Source of the DNA: an uncultured Saprospiraceae bacterium | GTDB taxonomy: Bacteria > Bacteroidota > Bacteroidia > Chitinophagales > Saprospiraceae | Direction of reading: 5' to 3' | DNA length: 34,268 nt | NCBI GenBank assembly: GCA_937872405.1 | Contig: CALMSP010000181.1 | Coordinates: forward strand, 1 to 34,268 | Part shown: piece by piece, positions 17,417-25,118 of the stretch | Numbering within the stretch: position 1 is the first letter of the stretch | Layout of the letters: each line of letters starts with the position of its first letter | Translations under genes and position numbers: made by a program | The notes under the pieces: generated by a model | What the model saw: the letters and a program-made list of their open reading frames with translations, nothing else | What the model was told of the DNA's origin: nothing | Databases searched by the model: none

Positions 17417-18313
17417 CTAAACTCGAATTGGCTGCAATATAGCGACATGGCTTTCCAGGAAACTGATAATGCTACTGGCCACATCTATTTGGGTGGCATT
17501 TTCAATACCCTCCAGCCCTGGCGAGGCGTTCACTTCCATCACCAATGGGCCGCGCCGCGAAGATAAAATATCTACGCCGGCAATATCCAGCCCCATGGCC
17601 CAAGCTGCCTGTACGGCAATCTCGGCTTCGGCTTCGCTAAGCGTGACGGGCACGGCACTGCCGCCTCGGTGCAAGTTAGATCGGAATTCGCCTGGTTTCG
17701 CCTGTCGGCGCATAGCTGCTACGACCTCCCCGTGTACCACAAAGGCGCGAAGATCAGCGCCCGCAGCCTCGGCAATGAACTCCTGCAAGAGTATGCGCTG
17801 CCCAATTTTCTGAAATGTTTCGATGATGGACGTAGCTTGCAGCAGATTATGCGCCAGCAGTACCCCCACGCCATGCGTGCCTTCGAGGAGCTTAATGACC
17901 ACCGGAAAACCGCCTAATGACTCGATTAAATCATCTAATTGCTGGGCTTCGCCGGGCAACATGGTGCGTGGCACAGGCACGCCGCATCGCATGAGCTGTT
18001 GTAGGCTGCGCAATTTGTCGCGGGTAAGTAGCAGGGCAGCCGCATGGGTAGTGCTGAATACATCCATAGCCTCGAACTGACTGATCAGGGCAGCACCTGC
18101 CTGTGTGACCGATGCGCCAATGCGTGGTATGATGGCATCCAAGTAATTGAGATGCTGCCCATTGTAATAGACTGTCGGACGGTTGTCTTCCAGCCAAAGA
18201 CTACAGCATAGGTGGTCAATCACCTGTACAAAGTGCCCACGCGCGCTTGCCGCCCGTTGCAAGCTCTGGGTAGAGTAAAGAGCGGGGTCGCGGGAGAATA
18301 TGGCGATGTTCAT
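17417..18313 (-). CDS. rimK: RimK-family ATP-grasp ligase (ribosomal protein S6 glutamate ligase-like)
   Basis: A cytoplasmic ATP-grasp enzyme of 298 aa. E. coli RimK adds glutamates to the C-terminus of ribosomal protein S6; related enzymes make other amide-linked products, so the substrate here is inferred. Motifs: MNIAIFSRDPALYS at the start, IPRIGAS (62-68), DKLRSLQQL, the nucleotide-binding loop KLLEGTHGVGV (141-151), DLRAFVV, RSNLHRGG (211-218) and the metal-binding EVNASPGLEGIE (260-271). An ATG at 18355 gives a 14-residue longer form, but relatives start at MNIAI, so I choose 18313. Its usual partners (an ATP-dependent Zn protease, a desuccinylase-like M14 enzyme) are not adjacent, but an M14 enzyme lies at 25119. 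Confidence 0.9.
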   Translation of the reverse strand: MNIAIFSRDPALYSTQSLQRAASARGHFVQVIDHLCCSLWLEDNRPTVYYNGQHLNYLDAIIPRIGASVTQAGAALISQFEAMDVFSTTHAAALLLTRDKLRSLQQLMRCGVPVPRTMLPGEAQQLDDLIESLGGFPVVIKLLEGTHGVGVLLAHNLLQATSIIETFQKIGQRILLQEFIAEAAGADLRAFVVHGEVVAAMRRQAKPGEFRSNLHRGGSAVPVTLSEAEAEIAVQAAWAMGLDIAGVDILSSRRGPLVMEVNASPGLEGIENATQIDVASSIISFLESHVAILQPIRV

Positions 18314-18593
18314 TCGCGGGTTCTGAATAGTGAATAAACAATTCTGTGCACTCAATCAGCAGTATGATGCTTTATTTTGCTATACAACTGGCTCTTTTCC
18401 TTACGCAAATAGATGAAAAAAGTTACAATGCGAAGTTGGTATTTTTATTGATACCATCAGCAAAATAGTGCGCAGCGAAGGTAAACGATTTCTGTAAATA
18501 GAAGTTGAATTCCCGATTTACATTGGTCGAAAATTTCAATATTTTCATATCTGGTTAACATACGCCGAAAAGTGCCCTTGCCGGCTGTCGTAT

Positions 18594-19658
18594 TTAGCGA
18601 GGCACCTCTATTTTTTGCACAATCTCCCGAATCACATCGCGGGTTTCGTACCCTTCCATTTCGCGCTCTGGCGTCAGAATAATGCGATGATTGAGCACTG
18701 GAAAGGCAACGTATTGTACGTCGTCGGGCGTCACAAAATCACGACCATAGATAGCAGCCAACGCTTTTGCCATTTTTAAGATAGCTAAGGACGCGCGCGG
18801 GGAAGCCCCCAAAAATAGGTCGCTACTGTGGCGGGTATGATGTACAATGGCGGCAATATAATCCAATAGGGCATCACTGATGAAAACTTGCTCCGTTAGC
18901 TCCTGACAACGGCGAATATCAGCAGCGCCAAACACTGCTTTTACATTTGCCTTGCGGCGAATACCAAAATCATTGCTGAAGCGGCGTAGTATGGCTTGTT
19001 CTTCTTCGAGGCGGGGGTATTCCATCTTAATTTTGACCAAGAAACGGTCCAGTTGGGCCTCTGGGAGTTTGTAAGTGCCCTCTTGTTCGATCGGATTCTG
19101 GGTTGCGATGACAAAAAAAGGAAAATCCATTGGGTGCGTGGAGCCATCCACGGTAACTTGGTACTCCTCCATCACTTCAAACAATGCCGCTTGCGTCTTG
19201 GCAGGCGCTCGGTTGATTTCATCAATGAGTATGATATTAGCAAAAATGGGCCCCCGATTGAAGAAGAATTCCGACTCTTTCAAGTTGAATACGGTGGTGC
19301 CGAGTACGTCGCTGGGCATTAGGTCGGGCGTAAACTGTATGCGCGAAAACTGCAACTGCATAGCTTGCGATAAGAGCTTGGCTAACAGGGTTTTAGCAAT
19401 GCCTGGTACACCTTCCAATAGCACATGCCCGCCAGAAAAGACAGCCGCTATCATCAGATCGAGCGCTTCGTGCTGCCCAACAATAACCTGCTGTACCTCG
19501 GCGCGAAGTGCTTGCACGCCCTGCTGGATATGGCTAAGATCGAGGCGGTTTTGTAAAAATACGGGGGTAGCAGAAGTGCTCATGTCCGACGGTGCAGGCG
19601 CCGATAAGTCGGGGTTTTCCTGTGGTTGTTCTGAGTTTGGGAATTCTTCGTGAAGCAT
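18594..19658 (-). CDS. MoxR-family AAA+ ATPase
   Basis: A cytoplasmic AAA+ ATPase with a chaperone-like role. Counting from an upstream ATG at 19679, Walker A is GVPGIAKT (90-97), Walker B is IILIDEINRAP, followed by a sensor-type ATQNPIEQEGTYKLPEAQLDRF block and the C-terminal lid (SPRASLAILKMAKALAAIYGR). The N-terminal 40 residues are low-complexity and acidic/proline-rich; the ATG at 19658 (MLHEEF) gives the more natural start. MoxR genes normally precede a DUF58 gene and von Willebrand factor A genes; none are present, and the next gene in this direction is rimK 280 bases away. The client is therefore unknown. Confidence 0.92.
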   Translation of the reverse strand: MLHEEFPNSEQPQENPDLSAPAPSDMSTSATPVFLQNRLDLSHIQQGVQALRAEVQQVIVGQHEALDLMIAAVFSGGHVLLEGVPGIAKTLLAKLLSQAMQLQFSRIQFTPDLMPSDVLGTTVFNLKESEFFFNRGPIFANIILIDEINRAPAKTQAALFEVMEEYQVTVDGSTHPMDFPFFVIATQNPIEQEGTYKLPEAQLDRFLVKIKMEYPRLEEEQAILRRFSNDFGIRRKANVKAVFGAADIRRCQELTEQVFISDALLDYIAAIVHHTRHSSDLFLGASPRASLAILKMAKALAAIYGRDFVTPDDVQYVAFPVLNHRIILTPEREMEGYETRDVIREIVQKIEVPR

Positions 19659-19786
19659 GATGCGGTGTTTAAAATTCAATCAAAACAAAATATAAATATT
19701 TGATTATCAGTTTTTTATAGGCTTTTGAATGCGCGCTGTGCGGCATAACACTTGGTTACAACCGTCCTGTTGCAAATCTTGATGCA

Positions 19787-19794
19787 CAAAAATA
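19787..19794 (-). promoter_or_regulatory. Possible -7 element (TATTTTTG) for the MoxR gene
   Basis: On the minus strand this reads TATTTTTG, a perfect TAnnTTTG match, in the gap between the FKBP gene and the MoxR gene. No TTG is seen at the proper -33 distance. The leader would be about 120 bases. Confidence 0.35.
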
Positions 19795-19843
19795 GTTTTT
19801 TTTGAAAACCTATGTCTGATTTGTTCCAGAGGTAATACGGTTT

Positions 19844-20434
19844 TTACAATCGGCGCAAGACTTCTATTTCAAAGATCAGTACCGAATTAGGAGGCACCAA
19901 CACCTGCCCGCGGGCATCGCGTAGTCCGCTTTCGCCATAAGCCAACTGCGAAGGAATCAGCAGCAGGGCCTGAGCGCCCGGCCTTAGCAATTGTAAACCT
20001 TCATTCCAGCCGTCAATCATATTGCCAATGTAGAATTCTAAAGGTTTGCCACGCTGTCGGGAAGCATCAAACACCTGCCCATTGGTGAAATACCCCCGAT
20101 AATGCACGGATACCCGTTCGCCCCACGACAGTGGCGCACCAGTGCCAGGTTTTAAAATCTGATAAAACAAGCCTGATGGCGTGGATTGTACTTCCAGCAA
20201 ATGGTCGAGCGCATAATGAATAATGGCATTATGATCCTTTTCAGACTGTTGTTGCGGGTCTGCAATCAGCGCCGCCGAAAGGCGCAGGAGTAGTCCTTCT
20301 TCATCGGCGGGCGGCGGTGGCAAGAAGGATTCGCCGGACGAAGCCGGTGTACTTTGGCGGCAGCCCAACAGCAGTAAGAGCAACAAGAGTGACCAAAAGG
20401 TTAGGTTATTTATCATTTTTGCGATACTTTTCAT
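19844..20434 (-). CDS. FKBP-type peptidyl-prolyl isomerase lipoprotein
   Basis: A 196-aa lipid-anchored periplasmic or outer-membrane foldase. The N-terminus has a hydrophobic run ending in a lipobox LLLGC, so Cys25 would be lipidated. An acidic/glutamine-rich linker (about 30-95) follows, then an FKBP domain (about 97-196) with VSVHYRGYFTNGQVFDAS, FYIGNMIDGWNEGLQLL, the ALLLIPSQLAYGESG segment and a FEIEVL ending, all typical of FklB/Mip-like domains. The start codon at 20434 abuts MITE copy 3: the A of ATG is part of the element's TAA target duplication. MINNLTF at codon 7 is an alternative start that would still give a good lipoprotein signal. Confidence 0.93.
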   Translation of the reverse strand: MKSIAKMINNLTFWSLLLLLLLLGCRQSTPASSGESFLPPPPADEEGLLLRLSAALIADPQQQSEKDHNAIIHYALDHLLEVQSTPSGLFYQILKPGTGAPLSWGERVSVHYRGYFTNGQVFDASRQRGKPLEFYIGNMIDGWNEGLQLLRPGAQALLLIPSQLAYGESGLRDARGQVLVPPNSVLIFEIEVLRRL

Positions 20435-20436
20435 AA

Positions 20437-20597
20437 GAGTATGTTTAAAATTCGTTTTTGAAGTCGAAAATGATCAGATTTGGGTTCTCACGAAGCGTTT
20501 TTTGAGCTGCATAGCAGCGCTACGGAGCGAGAAAAAGGCAAAGTGAGGTTCCATAGATGAACATTTGCAGACCAAAGTATGAAATTTAAACATGCTC
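20437..20597. mobile_element. MITE-like element, copy 3 (161 bp)
   Basis: Identical over 161 bases to copies 1 and 2, in the same orientation on the plus strand. TAA flanks lie at 20434-20436 and 20598-20600. The left flank overlaps the start codon of the FKBP lipoprotein gene, so the whole former 5' leader and promoter of that gene are now 161 bases further away and the element itself forms the proximal leader. Confidence 0.9.
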
Positions 20598-20728
20598 TAA
20601 ACAAATACCAAAATATCCGATGCTATGCAGCACCGAAAATAAGCATCTTTTCCATACAAAAGCAGGAAGCAGGACAAAGTAAATGAATTCGTTACCAGGA
20701 AGGGCGGGCGCATGTATTGGGTTTTTGC

Positions 20729-20736
20729 TATCTTTG
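20729..20736 (+). promoter_or_regulatory. -7 element TATCTTTG upstream of the symporter gene
   Basis: A perfect TAnnTTTG match, about 100 bases before the symporter ATG. No properly spaced TTG is seen. The rest of the 20601-20839 gap is AT-rich and holds nothing else that I recognise. Confidence 0.5.
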
Positions 20737-20839
20737 CTATGCCAAAACTAAAATAGCACCAGTCCCAAGCTATTGCCTTATATTGTAAAATTTAGATTCA
20801 CATTCATTTATATAAAAAAGCTGATCGTCATAAATAGCT

Positions 20840-22333
20840 ATGATACAACAACTTACGCCAGGAGTTATACTAGGTATTATTTCAGCATATTTTTTATTGC
20901 TGATTATTATATCTTGGTTTACGGGTCGGGATTCCAGCAATGAAAGCTTTTTTCTGGCGGGGCGGCAGTCACCGTGGTTTGTGGTAGCATTTGGCATGAT
21001 TGGCGCATCCTTATCGGGGGTTACGTTCATCTCTATACCCGGCGCAGTAGGGGCAGGCGCTGAAAATCAAGCCTTTGCCTACATGCAGATTGTATTCGGC
21101 TACCTGCTTGGTTATGTCGTGATTGCTTTAGTCTTACTTCCGCTCTACTATCGGCTCAATTTGACTTCCATTTACAGCTATCTCGAACAGCGGCTTGGTT
21201 TTTTTGCATACAAAACGGGCGCTGCTTATTTCTTGCTATCACGCGCCATTGGCTCTTCTTTCCGCCTGTTTTTGGTAGCGATTGTGATACAACGATTCGT
21301 GATGGACGCCTACGGCATCCCCTTTTGGCTTACGGTACTTGCTACCATTGCACTGATCTGGGTTTATACCTTTCGCGGTGGCATCAAAACAGTAGTTTGG
21401 ACGGACACTTTACAAACGTTCTGCATGATTACTTCGGTGATTCTCACCATTATATATATCGGACAGGCTTTAGAAATGGATGTCTGGGGACTCACAGCCA
21501 TGATTCGTAACAGCGAGTATTCGCAGGTTTTCTTTTTTAAAGGCGGTTGGAATGACCCCAATAATTTTTTCAAACAATTCTTTAGTGGTGCGCTGATCAC
21601 GATCGTAATGACCGGCTTAGACCAAGATATGATGCAAAAAAATCTTACCTGCCGCAGCCTGCGCGATGCCCAGAAGAATATGTTTACCTTCAGTTTTATT
21701 CTGATATTTGTCAACTTGCTGTTTTTGGCCTTAGGCGCGCTTCTCTACCTCTACGCGGCGAGCGTAGGGCTGGACATTCCCGAACGCTCCGATCAACTGT
21801 ATCCAACGATTGCCATTCAGCATTTAGCTCCGGTAGCGGGTATTGTGTTTATTCTTGGATTGATTGCCGCCGCTTATTCCAGCGCCGATTCTACCCTGAC
21901 CGCCCTCACCACGTCGTTTTGTATTGATTTTCTGGATTTGTACAATCAGGATCGCAGCGAAGCCGACAAAAAGCGTATTCGTTTATTTGTGCTTGTTGGC
22001 TTTTTTTTTTTGTTTTTTTTTTTTGTTTTTTTTCCCCCCCCCCAAAACAACACCGCCGTTATCAATCAGCTATTTAAAGCCGCCGGATATACCTATGGCC
22101 CGCTGTTAGGGTTGTTCACGTTTGGCATTCTGCTGCGTCGACAGACCCCAGATACCTGGGTGGTGGTTGCGATCTGTGTGGCCGCGCCGGTACTATCTTT
22201 TGTTATAGATACCTATTCTGAACAGTGGTTCAACGGCTTTAAGTTCGGCTTCCTGATTTTGGCTTTCAATGGGCTGCTCACTTTTCTGGGCTTGCTGGCT
22301 ATCTCCAAACCTGCAGAAGCGGCCACAACCTGA
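20840..22333 (+). CDS. Sodium:solute symporter (SSS family)
   Basis: A polytopic inner-membrane Na+-coupled transporter of 497 aa with about 13 membrane segments. Diagnostic parts: NESFFLAGRQSPWFVV and GASLSGVTFISIPG in the first helices, the VYTFRGGIKTVVWTDTLQ block (about 175-192), LDQDMMQKNLTCRS, and the Na+-site helix AAAYSSADSTLTALTTSFCID. The substrate (sugar, amino acid, carboxylate or other) cannot be told. An odd stretch encodes FFFLFFFFVFFPPP (about residues 388-401) from nearly pure T and C runs at 22001-22043; the frame is intact, and relatives have an ordinary hydrophobic helix there. The oxygenase gene follows after 34 bases, so the two may be cotranscribed. Confidence 0.92.
   Translation: MIQQLTPGVILGIISAYFLLLIIISWFTGRDSSNESFFLAGRQSPWFVVAFGMIGASLSGVTFISIPGAVGAGAENQAFAYMQIVFGYLLGYVVIALVLLPLYYRLNLTSIYSYLEQRLGFFAYKTGAAYFLLSRAIGSSFRLFLVAIVIQRFVMDAYGIPFWLTVLATIALIWVYTFRGGIKTVVWTDTLQTFCMITSVILTIIYIGQALEMDVWGLTAMIRNSEYSQVFFFKGGWNDPNNFFKQFFSGALITIVMTGLDQDMMQKNLTCRSLRDAQKNMFTFSFILIFVNLLFLALGALLYLYAASVGLDIPERSDQLYPTIAIQHLAPVAGIVFILGLIAAAYSSADSTLTALTTSFCIDFLDLYNQDRSEADKKRIRLFVLVGFFFLFFFFVFFPPPQNNTAVINQLFKAAGYTYGPLLGLFTFGILLRRQTPDTWVVVAICVAAPVLSFVIDTYSEQWFNGFKFGFLILAFNGLLTFLGLLAISKPAEAATT
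22001..22047 (+). repeat. Homopolymer tract T11-G-T12-G-T8-C10-A4 inside the symporter gene
   Basis: Three long T runs separated by single G, then ten C and four A, all within coding sequence. The reading frame is maintained through the tract. Either this is a real hypermutable tract that could switch the gene on and off by slippage, or it is a sequencing/assembly error region. Confidence 0.9.
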
Positions 22334-22367
22334 CGCCACGCGCTATGATTTTTAATGTATAATCATT

Positions 22368-22985
22368 ATGACAACCAGCCAATTAGCACACATCATTGAT
22401 GCATTAGCCGAGCAAGACTTTGCCATTGTGGACGCCTTTTTGGATGCTTCCGAATTGCACCTTTTGCGCGACACCTTGCTGGCGCATTATGCAGCTGGGC
22501 ACTTCAAAGATGCGGGTATTGGCAATCAGGTTGCCTATCAGCAAAATAAAGCCGTGCGAGGCGACCAAATTGAATGGATTGAACGCGGGCAGCTACCCAA
22601 TGCCTGTCATTTTTTCTTTGATCGAATAGAAGCGCTGAGCAAGTATCTCAATGCTACTTGCTACTTGGGCATTCGCAGTTGGGAGTTGCATTTTGCGATG
22701 TACCCGCCGGGCAGTTTTTACAAACGGCACCTTGATGCCTTTCAAAAAGGCAATGCGCGAAGAATATCGGTGGTATGCTACTTGAACACCGATTGGCAAG
22801 AATCCTACGGCGGCCAACTACGCTTGTATCTACCTGCTAATACCCACCTGGATGTAACACCAATAGGCGGACGCTTGGTCTGCTTTCGAAGTGACAGCTT
22901 AGAGCATGAGGTATTGCCTGCAACCCACGAACGGCTTAGTATTACGGGTTGGCTCAAGAGCGAAGCAGCGATTTTACCTTTTTGA
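22368..22985 (+). CDS. 2-oxoglutarate/Fe(II)-dependent oxygenase (prolyl 4-hydroxylase-like)
   Basis: A cytoplasmic 205-aa oxygenase of the P4H-like double-stranded beta-helix group. The iron ligands are visible as H121 and D123 in YKRHLDAFQ and H180 in SLEHEVLP. R189 in ERLSITGW is the 2-oxoglutarate-binding arginine. The spacing (HxD, about 57 residues, H, 9 residues, R) is standard. The region ISVVCYLNTDW...YGGQLRLYL is also typical of the fold. The substrate could be a protein residue or a small molecule. It follows the symporter gene by 34 bases with no promoter in the gap. Confidence 0.88.
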   Translation: MTTSQLAHIIDALAEQDFAIVDAFLDASELHLLRDTLLAHYAAGHFKDAGIGNQVAYQQNKAVRGDQIEWIERGQLPNACHFFFDRIEALSKYLNATCYLGIRSWELHFAMYPPGSFYKRHLDAFQKGNARRISVVCYLNTDWQESYGGQLRLYLPANTHLDVTPIGGRLVCFRSDSLEHEVLPATHERLSITGWLKSEAAILPF

Positions 22986-23061
22986 CGGTACGGGCGGCAG
23001 CCTTCGCTTCGAGGCACGCACATTTTTCATTAAACTTTTTGTAAAAGTATTGAGCGGAAAA

Positions 23062-23092
23062 TTTGAAAAAAATCAAACTTATATTACCTTTG
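23062..23092 (+). promoter_or_regulatory. Strong promoter in the 22986-23511 gap
   Basis: TTTG at 23062-23065, 19 bases, TACCTTTG at 23085-23092: a full match to the Bacteroidota promoter. Transcription would start near 23099. No ORF follows before the terminator at 23156-23198. Confidence 0.7.
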
Positions 23093-23098
23093 TGCATT

Positions 23099-23198
23099 GA
23101 ATGTATTGATATGTATCTCAGCTATACATAAAAATTTGGTTTTTGGGATTATGCTAAAGGCGGCGCCCTTCTAACTCAAGGGATTGCTGCCTTTTTTT
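23099..23198 (+). ncRNA. Candidate small RNA (about 100 nt)
   Basis: Bounded by a full-consensus promoter (23062-23092) and an intrinsic terminator (23156-23198). Inside there is a perfect 7-bp hairpin, TATGTAT (23110-23116) / ATACATA (23124-23130), with loop CTCAGCT, then a mostly single-stranded U/G-rich stretch (about 23131-23155), then the terminator hairpin. No ORF of useful length is present. It does not resemble 4.5S RNA, tmRNA or 6S RNA as far as I can see. The 5' end is inferred from the promoter. It could instead be a prematurely terminated leader, but the next gene is more than 300 bases away. Confidence 0.5.
23156..23198 (+). terminator. Intrinsic terminator with nested hairpin
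   Basis: AAAGGCGGC (23156-23164) pairs with GCTGCCTTT (23186-23194) over 9 bp with one G-U pair. Inside lies a second stem, CCCTT (23166-23170) / AAGGG (23178-23182). A run of seven T (23192-23198) overlaps the end of the stem. Confidence 0.8.
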
Positions 23199-23236
23199 AT
23201 GGGCATCACTGGCGGGAACTGTAAGAAACGTTGCTT

Positions 23237-23275
23237 TTCAGATGTCGTAAATCTTAAATATTTGCGACATCTGAA
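23237..23275. repeat. 16-bp inverted repeat (long hairpin)
   Basis: Positions 23237-23252 pair with 23260-23275 over 16 bp with one G-U pair and a 7-base loop. The core is TTCAGATGTCG / CGACATCTGAA. No T-tract follows, so it is not an intrinsic terminator. Nearby are two smaller palindromes: GCTAA/TTAGC (23280-23297) and ACTGATAATCAGT (23308-23320). The rest of the gap to 23511 is AT-rich and has no recognisable gene. Confidence 0.75.
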
Positions 23276-23387
23276 GCGAGCTAATAAGCTAGTTAGCGAT
23301 AATTCGTACTGATAATCAGTCTATTGTAAGAAAATGAATAGGCCTTTATTTTGGAGAAATGGTATAATTTTTTAATCTTTGAAAGAT

Positions 23388-23405
23388 TTACAAAACCTTT
23401 TGTAA
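23388..23405. promoter_or_regulatory. Operator-like 18-bp palindrome upstream of the ATP-grasp gene
   Basis: TTACAAAA-CC-TTTTGTAA is a perfect dyad centred about 115 bases before the ATG at 23512. The two-base centre is too short for a stable RNA hairpin, so a DNA-binding protein site is the more natural reading. It lies close to a near-consensus -7 (TAATCTTTG, one base too long) at about 23373-23381. Confidence 0.4.
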
Positions 23406-23511
23406 GATTCGCAGGCTGAGGCAGTTAAAGCAAAATTTTACGATAAAATAATCCGGCAGAACAGGCTGACATTGCTCAAAATTTGTTGTTCCAAATAAAA
23501 CCCATACCACA

Positions 23512-24969
23512 ATGTCGCACATAGAATCCAAACCCATTATGGCTGCTGTTCGGGTTCGCCCCGGCGAATTTGATGCAGATAAACACTGGTACCCAAAAGC
23601 GCATAATGCGACAATCCATCCGATGGTTAATTTTTTTCTCAACTTAGAACAGGAGCGGGTTATCAGTCGTTATTGCCATTTGCATCCAAAGGTGGACGCC
23701 TCAGTACTCCGCGAGCTGCTCAACTACGAATGCCGCCATTTTATGTGGGCAGGCGCCGACCTCATCAATGTCACGTCGGCGGGTGGCAAGCGGCAGATGG
23801 TAGTGATCGAAAACAACTCCTGCCCTTCCGGGCAAAAGTCTATGCCCCTCTTAGAAGACCACAAAGAGCAAGGCAGCTATCGGCTACTCATCGAGCATAC
23901 CTTCGCTCCTTTTGTACGCAAGCGCAGTAGCATACAGGGGGGGCTTGCCGTCATTTATGACAAAAACCCGATGGAAGCCTCTGGCTATGCCGCTATCATT
24001 GCAGATGTGTTTGAGGAAGAGGTATTGTATGCGCCATTTCATCAGCATGATCCGAATCCGCCAGTGCGCTTCACCGATGGCATTATGGAAATACGTGACG
24101 AGGCCGGCACCTGGCACCCAATTCGAGCAGCCTTTCGCTACGTGACCCAGCGCCCCTGGAATCGTATTCCGCTGCAAACCAAGACGCGCATTCTCAACCC
24201 CGTAATTGCCTGTCTGTCAGGCGGTCGTAATAAAATGGTCGCCGCAAAAGCCTACGATGTGTTCAATGGCGAGATCGAGTACGCTGGCTTGCGCATTAAT
24301 ACGCCAGAGACCATCTGGGATGTAAGCAAAGAAGAAGTACCACTTTGGATTCGAAAAATGGGAGGACAAGCAGTAGTGAAGATTCCTTATAGCAATGCAG
24401 GGCAGGGGGTATTCACCATCGTGACGCCTGAGGAATTAGACGAGTTCATGACAAAGGAGTTTCCTTACGATCGCTTCATTGTACAAAGCCTTATTGGCAA
24501 CTACCATTGGAGTTCTACCAGTTCGGTGGGTAAGCTTTATCATGTTGGCACTATTCCAAATTCAAAAGGCAGAACTTTTGTAGCCGACCTGCGCATGATG
24601 GTTAGCTCCACCGAGCAGGGCATCCGCCCGTTGTGCGTGTATGCGCGGCGTGCCCGAAAGCCACTGGAGGATAAAATCGAAGCGGGTTTTGACTCGTGGG
24701 AAGTGCTGGGCACCAACCTGTCCATCAAACGTAGCGATGGTACCTGGGGTAGCGACACCGACCGCCTGCTGCTAATGGATCGGCGCGACTTTAATAAATT
24801 AGGTATTGGTGTGGACGACCTGATCGAAGCCTACATCCAAACCGTTCTTTCCATGATTGCCATTGATAAAATGTGTAAAAACTTAGTCAATAAGCAAGGT
24901 AAGTTTCGGATGCGCCTGTTCAAATCCCTCAACGACGACCAGTCGCTTATCCAAGAAATTTTACCCTGA
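23512..24969 (+). CDS. Uncharacterised ATP-grasp-like ligase
   Basis: A 485-aa cytoplasmic protein that I cannot assign to a named family. The central part looks like an ATP-grasp nucleotide-binding module: [13 protein letters not shown] (240-252), then [20 protein letters not shown] (284-303), with the lysine and glycine-rich loop expected for ATP, and [15 protein letters not shown] after it. The C-terminal part has conserved-looking arginines and acids ([23 protein letters not shown]). The N-terminal part has cysteine/asparagine motifs ([16 protein letters not shown]). An amide- or peptide-bond-forming activity is an inference from the fold. It is followed by an M14 amide hydrolase and a DUF5995 gene, so it may act on the same molecule. 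Confidence 0.6.
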   Translation: MSHIESKPIMAAVRVRPGEFDADKHWYPKAHNATIHPMVNFFLNLEQERVISRYCHLHPKVDASVLRELLNYECRHFMWAGADLINVTSAGGKRQMVVIENNSCPSGQKSMPLLEDHKEQGSYRLLIEHTFAPFVRKRSSIQGGLAVIYDKNPMEASGYAAIIADVFEEEVLYAPFHQHDPNPPVRFTDGIMEIRDEAGTWHPIRAAFRYVTQRPWNRIPLQTKTRILNPVIACLSGGRNKMVAAKAYDVFNGEIEYAGLRINTPETIWDVSKEEVPLWIRKMGGQAVVKIPYSNAGQGVFTIVTPEELDEFMTKEFPYDRFIVQSLIGNYHWSSTSSVGKLYHVGTIPNSKGRTFVADLRMMVSSTEQGIRPLCVYARRARKPLEDKIEAGFDSWEVLGTNLSIKRSDGTWGSDTDRLLLMDRRDFNKLGIGVDDLIEAYIQTVLSMIAIDKMCKNLVNKQGKFRMRLFKSLNDDQSLIQEILP

Positions 24970-24986
24970 TTCGCTTTCGGCAGATT

Positions 24987-25018
24987 TTGCTGCGCACTGC
25001 AATTTTTTGTTATATTTG
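24987..25018 (+). promoter_or_regulatory. Promoter of the M14 hydrolase gene
   Basis: TTG at 24987-24989, 21 bases, TATATTTG at 25011-25018: a full TTG-N17-23-TAnnTTTG match starting 18 bases after the ATP-grasp stop codon. It implies a leader of about 94 bases that is more GC-rich than other gaps in the window. Confidence 0.65.
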
Positions 25019-25118
25019 TTCCAGCACCTCCCCGACTGTTGCTGCCTGAACGGGCGGGCCACGGATACGCTATACGTAAAAGTACACGAATTACCACGAT
25101 GAAAAGTAGGACACTACC

